This document shows positions 58,846 through 64,000 of a stretch of DNA of 64,000 bases, one piece after another (positions within the stretch are counted from its first letter, which is position 1; each line of letters begins with the position of its first letter). Origin of the DNA: Tubulanus polymorphus (Eukaryota; Nemertea; Palaeonemertea; Tubulaniformes; Tubulanidae); NCBI RefSeq assembly GCF_964204645.1, contig NC_134034.1, positions 9,855,414 to 9,919,413 on the forward strand. The letters are read 5' to 3'. Below the pieces are notes generated by a model, which was not told where the DNA came from, ran no database searches, and was given only the letters and a program-made list of their open reading frames with translations. A program made the translations under genes and the position numbers.

Positions 58846-59413
58846 ACAATCATGGGAGCAAAACTACGTTGCTATAGCAGGAAATATCTTTCCCCACACA
58901 CTAAAACCTTGAAACATTTCTGGAATGCATAAGTCGAACACTGTAGTTTCACACATTTTTCGGAACACATTATCTTAGAACATATTTAGAAATTAAAATG
59001 TGCTCTGAACACTTGCACAGAACATGGTTGGAACGGATTTGGAACGCTTCTAAAATACAATCCTCAAGCTTTGGAACACATCCACCATGACGCAGGGAAC
59101 ATATCAACCGTAATAACTGACTTTGATTGTAGAACAAATCCAGCATCCATCAACAGCAGAGTAGCTGTCACTAAAATAGCGGGTAGAAAGATTGCCATGT
59201 TTCTTAAACACAATTGGCCAGCATTCAGGGAAGGCTACGTGTTGGCCTCACAGGCCAGCATTCAAGGAAGGCCGACATGTAGCCCCACTGGCCAGCATTC
59301 AGCGAAGTGTTCGGAGAAAACAAAAATATATTTCTTGAACAGAACCGAACATCAAAAGTGTTCATCTGAAGTGTTGCGGGGTGCATGGGGATCTTGCCAC
59401 GGTTGAGAAGTTA
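58846..59413. other. 3' flank of the GPCR gene
   Basis: No AATAAA on the minus strand was noticed close to the stop, so the 3' UTR end is not placed. GGCCAGCATTCA(A/G)GGAAGG-like text is repeated three times near 59215-59300. Confidence 0.4.
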
Positions 59414-62400
59414 TCAGGCGCGAATCTTTTTAAGTTTAGCCATAAGATCAATCGACGAGAATGTATATAATATTGGATTCATAGAGGAATTTATCGGCAG
59501 GATAACGATAGCGATTACAGCCGACCACATAAGCGGTACGGGCACGCCAAATACCGGTAACGTACCGGCCACGATCACCGGTAGCCAGCACGCAATGTGG
59601 GCCAGAAATATGGGCATAATTCTTCGGGCGAGTAACAACTCGGTTTCCAGCTGGCGACCCGCGTTGATACGGGATTCCTTCACAAACCTATAGATGCCGA
59701 TGTAAATTACGATGAGAACGAAAATAGCCAGACCGTTGAGGCAGGCGAAAATTCCGAAAGAATACACTATCGATGACTTCGCGTACCGGCGTAGCGTTAG
59801 GGGTAAACAGACATCGTTATGCCCGGTGACATCCTGTCCGAATAGAAGAGGCCCCAAAACCAAAATAGACGAAATCAACCAAACAGCCAGAGATGCTAAC
59901 GCCGCCGCGCGTTTCGAAAAGGCGGAGCCCTTTAACCCAGCTCGGATCGTCAGAGCGCGTTCGATAGAAATCGTCAGAATAAAGGCCAGAGAACATTCCG
60001 AGGAAAGCACGAGCACGAACCCAGCGAATTTACACAGGAAACTCTGTACCCAGGTATCGGCGTAGATGTTATAGTGCGTACGGTACTGGAAATCCTTGAC
60101 GGCGATGATCAGCAAATACATACCCATCAGCATATCGGATACGCCAAGATTTATCGTTAAAATTATGACGGCTTGTTTTTCCGAAGTGCTTATTATACGC
60201 CATACGATAACTAATGCGTTAGCGACCAGCGAAGTAACGCCCATCACCCAAACGGCTACTCGGAGAATATCGCTGTCGATCATCTCGTTGCACGAGGAGA
60301 ATTCGTTCGGACCCGGGATGCAAATCGACGCCTGAGGAGTCAGACAGCATAGACGATGAGAGTCGGCCGTCAGTTGCCGAAGAAGCGGTACGTGATCGAA
60401 CGTCGATAACGAGAAGTACTTGATACGGTTATCGCGAAGATCGAGGCGGGCCAAATGTGTGATGTTGGCAAACGCCAGCGGCTCGATAGTTTCAACTGAG
60501 CTGTTGCTTAGATTTATGAATTCGATCGATTGCAAACCGCTGAAAGTGAAATCTACCAAAATCCGTAGCGAATGACCGGTCAAATCCAAGCGCGCTAGAT
60601 TTGTCAGTCCGACGAACGCCGCGCGACCAAGCGCATTCAACGAATTGCCCTTCAGGTGTAGCATCTTCATGTTTAGGAGTCCACTGAAAATTCCGCTATT
60701 CAAAGTCGTCAATCGGTTGTCGGAGAGGTCCAGTTCGAATAGGTTGATTAAACTGTCGAATATTCTTGGCACGAGGCGTCGTAGCCTGTTATTCGAAATG
60801 TCTAATCTACCAAGCAGATGAAACTTCGAGATATTACTCGTGACCAAATCGAATCGTGAATTTCTTAGAAACAAAGCTTTGATCGTGCGAGGTAAACCTT
60901 CTAATGCAGGGGACATCGTAAAGGTGTCGCTACAATCGACGCTGTGTCCGATACAAGTGCAGTTGTTCGGGCAACTGTTTTGCATATCGCAATGAAGCTC
61001 GTCCTCGCCTGTCGCCGGGCAATGAACGAAACCGTCGCAGATTTCGAACCAGCTGACGCATGCGCGCGAGTGCCGGCATCGCAGACGGCCGGTGCAGTTG
61101 AAATCGTGACAGTTTTGCTCGTCGTGTCCGTCGATACAGTCCCACGTACCGTCGCAGACTTTATAACCGGGAATACAGTACGATCGGGGACATTTGTACA
61201 ATCCTGGGCAGACGAAATCTTCACAGTCGTTCAAATGGTCGAATCTGGTGCAGACATCTTTATTCAACCAATCCAGCTCGTAGACACAGCGTTTATTTCT
61301 TGGGTAACACTGGCGCGTTTGAGAACAGGGTAGAGTATCAGAATCTGGACATACGGTGTCTCCTAAAACTAGAGGACTCCCTGTTTCATCCCGTTGTATT
61401 CCAGGACAATCTGCTATTCCGTCGTTTACGACACGCGCACTAAGACACGTTCCGTCGTAACATTGGAACCCCCGGCAGTAAGAAGTACAGTCTCGCTCGT
61501 CCAGTTCGTCGGAGCAATCTGGAAAGCCGTCACAGACGGCCATCCGAGCGATACAACGCGCGTTCGTGCATCGAAATTCATTTTCGCCGCAAGCTTCGAA
61601 AACGCATCGTTCCTCGTCGCTTCCGTCGTCGCAATCGCTGACGTGGTCGCAATAGGAACTGATCGAAATACAACCACCGCTCGAGGAGCAGTTGAAATGA
61701 TCTCGTCCGCACGTACAGTTCAGTTCATCTTCGCCTACGACGGGACAATCTCTGACGCCGTCGCAAACCCTGTGCGCTTGAATGCACGAACCGTCGCCGA
61801 AACAGGTGAAGTGATCCAGCTCGCAAGCGAACCAACCCTTCGTGCAAACCACCGCGAGCGGGGAGTGACCGTAGTACTCGGACACTTGGTTGTACTGTAA
61901 CGTTGTGACAGCTGTGCCGTTTGAAACGAAACAGTCACGATGATTCTGCTGGGCTGCGTAGATGAACGATTTCGCGGGTATAATCGTCTTCAAATACTTT
62001 TCAACATCGTTGGATTCGTTGCTGGGCCTCTTCGAATAAAGCTTACCAGCCTGAGAGTTAAAGCAAATATAGTCGCCAATTTCTTGAGAAAATTCTCCGA
62101 AAACGTCGTCACCATTGATATCTATCGGCTTGACACAACGTCGACCGATTCGAGTCCAATTGTCGGGGCATCTTTTGTCGTGCAAAGACACGAACGAATT
62201 AGTCTTTCCCGTCATCGGTATAGTCCCATTTTCTCGAAGGGACGATTTCACCTCGCAGAAATATACGGATTTAAACTTGGCCTGACACGGGATTCGAGCC
62301 CAATTCGCTTTGCCATGAGGAGAGGATAGCAGCATAACCGTGCACAACATCTGGGCCTCGGACGAAGGTTGTTTTCTGTCTTTGGGAATAAACAACGCCA

Positions 62401-62488
62401 ACGTTTCGTGGATCGTGTCGTTACGAGATGGTTGATACCATTCTGTGAAGGTCATTGGGGATCCGTCCGTCCAGTGGTGTCGGTCTGC
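59414..62488 (-). CDS. GPCR last exon (1024 codons + stop)
   Basis: Acceptor GATTTTTTAG|GCAGACC in phase 0, stop TGA after KLKKIRA. One uninterrupted exon carries half of the lectin domain, all LDLa modules, all LRRs and the whole 7TM. In other LGR-type genes each LRR usually has its own exon, so the intron-poor layout may reflect an ancestral retrocopy or intron loss. Confidence 0.9.
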   Translation of the reverse strand, partial: ADRHHWTDGSPMTFTEWYQPSRNDTIHETLALFIPKDRKQPSSEAQMLCTVMLLSSPHGKANWARIPCQAKFKSVYFCEVKSSLRENGTIPMTGKTNSFVSLHDKRCPDNWTRIGRRCVKPIDINGDDVFGEFSQEIGDYICFNSQAGKLYSKRPSNESNDVEKYLKTIIPAKSFIYAAQQNHRDCFVSNGTAVTTLQYNQVSEYYGHSPLAVVCTKGWFACELDHFTCFGDGSCIQAHRVCDGVRDCPVVGEDELNCTCGRDHFNCSSSGGCISISSYCDHVSDCDDGSDEERCVFEACGENEFRCTNARCIARMAVCDGFPDCSDELDERDCTSYCRGFQCYDGTCLSARVVNDGIADCPGIQRDETGSPLVLGDTVCPDSDTLPCSQTRQCYPRNKRCVYELDWLNKDVCTRFDHLNDCEDFVCPGLYKCPRSYCIPGYKVCDGTWDCIDGHDEQNCHDFNCTGRLRCRHSRACVSWFEICDGFVHCPATGEDELHCDMQNSCPNNCTCIGHSVDCSDTFTMSPALEGLPRTIKALFLRNSRFDLVTSNISKFHLLGRLDISNNRLRRLVPRIFDSLINLFELDLSDNRLTTLNSGIFSGLLNMKMLHLKGNSLNALGRAAFVGLTNLARLDLTGHSLRILVDFTFSGLQSIEFINLSNSSVETIEPLAFANITHLARLDLRDNRIKYFSLSTFDHVPLLRQLTADSHRLCCLTPQASICIPGPNEFSSCNEMIDSDILRVAVWVMGVTSLVANALVIVWRIISTSEKQAVIILTINLGVSDMLMGMYLLIIAVKDFQYRTHYNIYADTWVQSFLCKFAGFVLVLSSECSLAFILTISIERALTIRAGLKGSAFSKRAAALASLAVWLISSILVLGPLLFGQDVTGHNDVCLPLTLRRYAKSSIVYSFGIFACLNGLAIFVLIVIYIGIYRFVKESRINAGRQLETELLLARRIMPIFLAHIACWLPVIVAGTLPVFGVPVPLMWSAVIAIVILPINSSMNPILYTFSSIDLMAKLKKIRA

Positions 62489-63867
62489 CTAAAAAATCAG
62501 AAATGAAAGTCAATAGCGAATGTTGTAGAGGAATTGTGAAAGTGCTTCGATATAAAATCTCGCGCTAAGGCTAGGAGTATTGTTACCCTCATTTCTGTTG
62601 AGTTTAAAATTGACCTGGCTGGCCACCTGTACATTAATTGTTCTTTAAAATCATGATCAAGCTAACAATAACAGACTCGACAGTTATAGAAATGAACTGA
62701 TTATTTTACTGATTACTGATGGAATTTAACTGCAGTAGGTTATGAAAATTACCCGGCCGATTGGGCGAAACAATAAAGGTGTCATTATTTTTGTTCAGCC
62801 TAATGGAGAACAGAGTCCGCAATGTTTCCTTGAATACCGTTTGGCTTACTAGTGTTATTATCCTGAATTATATCATTGTCTTGGTACAGTCTAACGTTGC
62901 AAAACCGTGCCAATTTATCGTTCCCTGATACCAAATACGTACCGTATGTGAGAGAACGGCATTTCCCGATCTTCTTAATGTGAAAAAGTCGAAACGTTGA
63001 AAAAAAACTAGTGGCTCAATGAAACATTTCAGACTCCGTTTCTTAACGTGGGATTTAGTTTTTCCCCCATTACAACACGGTGTGTTTCAGCAGTAATTAT
63101 CAATTCGAACTATACACAGCCAACCCCTCATTTTCCGCACTTACGGTTTTGTTGAAGATCAGACCAATGAATATAACGGCCGGGTTGAATTTGTAAACGA
63201 TCGTCTGCGTGTGTTGTCTGACCAGACGTTTGAAGCCGTCCATTTTACGTTTAGACGTCAGATGTAGTAGTCTGGCGCCCTCGTTGCGACAAGTGGCGTC
63301 CGCCTCGATCCAGGATGTGTTTTTTAAATCGTCTATCACCCGTACGCAGGTGGCGGCGGCGCCGGTGTAGCTAAGCGGCATGTATCCGACCGGACAAGAA
63401 CTCGCGGGACGATCGTCTGCGAATGTTTCGTACACGACCTGGTACCTGACGCGAAGGATCTGCTCGTGTATCGAATCGACATGCTCGAGTTTTATTTCAA
63501 GACTTACGCTTTGCGTTATCGAATAGACCACGGTCGGCGTTGCCTGACTCGCCCAAATACCACAAAACCGATTTTGAAACCGAGTCGTCACGTCATTGGT
63601 TCTACCGGACGAACAGGCTACGACATTTTCCGTCATTACCATACTAGAGCTTGAGCAGTCGGCCAGTTTGAAGATTTCGAACGTGAAACGATAGGTCGAT
63701 CTTACCATGCCTGCCTTGTACGGGCTGCATGTGTCGTCATACGAGGCGAACAGATCAAACCTACAGTACCGGTGAATACTTTCAGAATTCATTGAGATCA
63801 AACCACACCTTTCGGAAAGTTCATAAAGATACGACGAAACTTTTGGAGAGCCGTTCTCACAGCCGGT
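59414..63867 (-). CDS. GRL101-like receptor: CUB - C-type lectin - lectin-like - LDLa - LRR - 7TM GPCR (5' end outside window)
   Basis: Two exons join in phase 0 to 1265 codons. Numbering from 63867: CUB-like about 20-147 (FDLF...RFTFEIF...FCG...ILRVRYQVVYE); C-type lectin domain about 158-322, crossing the intron (CPVGY, WTDGSPMTFTEW, YFCEV); a second diverged lectin-like module 347-456; about seven LDLa modules 458-742, several with CDGxxDC...DE; LRR N-cap Cys cluster; seven LRRs (LxxLDLSxNRL) to about 955; 7TM about 982-1252. GPCR marks: Cys pair in TM3/ECL2, ERA in place of DRY/ERY, CWLP in TM6, NPILY in TM7. The tail is about 16 residues. GRL101 of Lymnaea and type-C LGRs share LDLa-LRR-7TM; added CUB and lectin modules imply a cell-surface receptor with a glycan or large protein ligand, which is inference. 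The signal peptide must lie upstream, beyond the window. Confidence 0.88.
62567..62802. mobile_element. AGGCTAAAAA foldback MITE, copy 6 (intron of GPCR gene)
   Basis: Left AAGGCTAGGAGTATTGTTAC then CCTCATTTCTG and right GGGCGAAACAATAAAGGTGT then CATTATTTTTGTTCAGCCT pair imperfectly. The interior GACCTGGCTGGCC matches copy 4. Confidence 0.65.
63145..63867 (-). CDS. GPCR penultimate exon: CUB-like domain and first half of lectin domain
   Basis: Acceptor GTGTTTTTTTTCAG|ACCGGC with an excellent pyrimidine tract, donor AAAACC|GTAAGTGC, phase 0 on both sides. 241 codons. It ends in the middle of the C-type lectin fold after GLIFNKT and continues in the next exon as ADRHHWTDGSP. Confidence 0.87.
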
Positions 63868-64000
63868 CTGAAAAAAAACACAAATCGCATGCAAAATATT
63901 TAACAGGCGCGGATCCAAGAGCAGGGTTAAGGGGGTGTGCGTCCCCTCTTAAAAAAAGTCAAAATGCCCTGGAATTCTACAGGAAAATGAAAAATAGTGA
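63868..64000. other. Intron of the GPCR gene at the right edge
   Basis: Sequence upstream of the acceptor at 63868; the preceding exon, expected to hold the signal peptide, is not in the window. Confidence 0.6.

Noticed and set aside
61394-61900. 168-codon plus-strand ORF
   Set aside because: Antisense shadow of the GPCR LDLa-coding exon, as are the other plus-strand ORFs between 59.4 and 62.4 kb.

Overview
This 64 kb window looks like animal nuclear DNA, most likely from a lophotrochozoan such as a mollusc, brachiopod, annelid or nemertean. The evidence is spliced genes with GT-AG introns, very low coding density, many miniature transposons, tRNA-derived SINEs and minisatellites, and a GRL101-type (LDLa-LRR-7TM) receptor, a class known from molluscs and relatives. 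The species cannot be determined from the sequence. All three supported genes lie on the minus strand, so transcription runs from high to low coordinates.

Region 1 (59,414-63,867, continuing past the right edge) is the 3' part of a rhodopsin-class GPCR with a very large ectodomain: CUB-like, C-type lectin-like (split by one intron), a second diverged lectin-like module, about seven LDLa cysteine modules, seven leucine-rich repeats, seven transmembrane helices and a very short tail. The signal peptide exon is outside the window.

Region 2 (47,647-56,515, probably continuing to lower coordinates) is the extracellular part of a modular cell-surface receptor: signal peptide, short Cys-rich module, F5/8C-type galactose-binding domain, EGF-like Cys module, four fibronectin III domains and an Ig-like module. 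Nearly every intron is phase 1. The layout resembles invertebrate receptor-type phosphatase or Tie-like ectodomains. No transmembrane or catalytic exon was found, so its class is unknown.

Region 3 (1-27,988) appears to be one long gene of unrecognised identity. A coding exon at the left edge (1-553) has a phase-0 acceptor. Upstream of it, four separate Met-initiated exons (27,988; 23,825; 15,049; 9,167) each end at a phase-0 GTAAG donor. This is the pattern of alternative promoters and first exons giving different protein N-termini. The common exon encodes a Ser/Pro/basic, probably disordered region.

The rest is repeat-rich intron and intergenic DNA. It holds a TTAA-flanked piggyBac-like MITE (four copies, one interrupted by a second MITE with its own duplication), a foldback family with six copies mostly inside introns of the two receptor genes, a GGGGCC-ended foldback family whose interior has expanded into 47-bp tandem arrays, a Penelope-like element remnant followed by a hammerhead-ribozyme-like motif, a LINE 3' fragment, tRNA-derived SINE pieces, and minisatellites of about 24, 30, 47, 56, 57, 58, 77 and 92 bp. 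No intact tRNA, rRNA, CRISPR or bacterial-type feature was seen. Coordinates were read by eye; exon boundaries should be good to the base where a splice site is quoted, and repeat edges are approximate.
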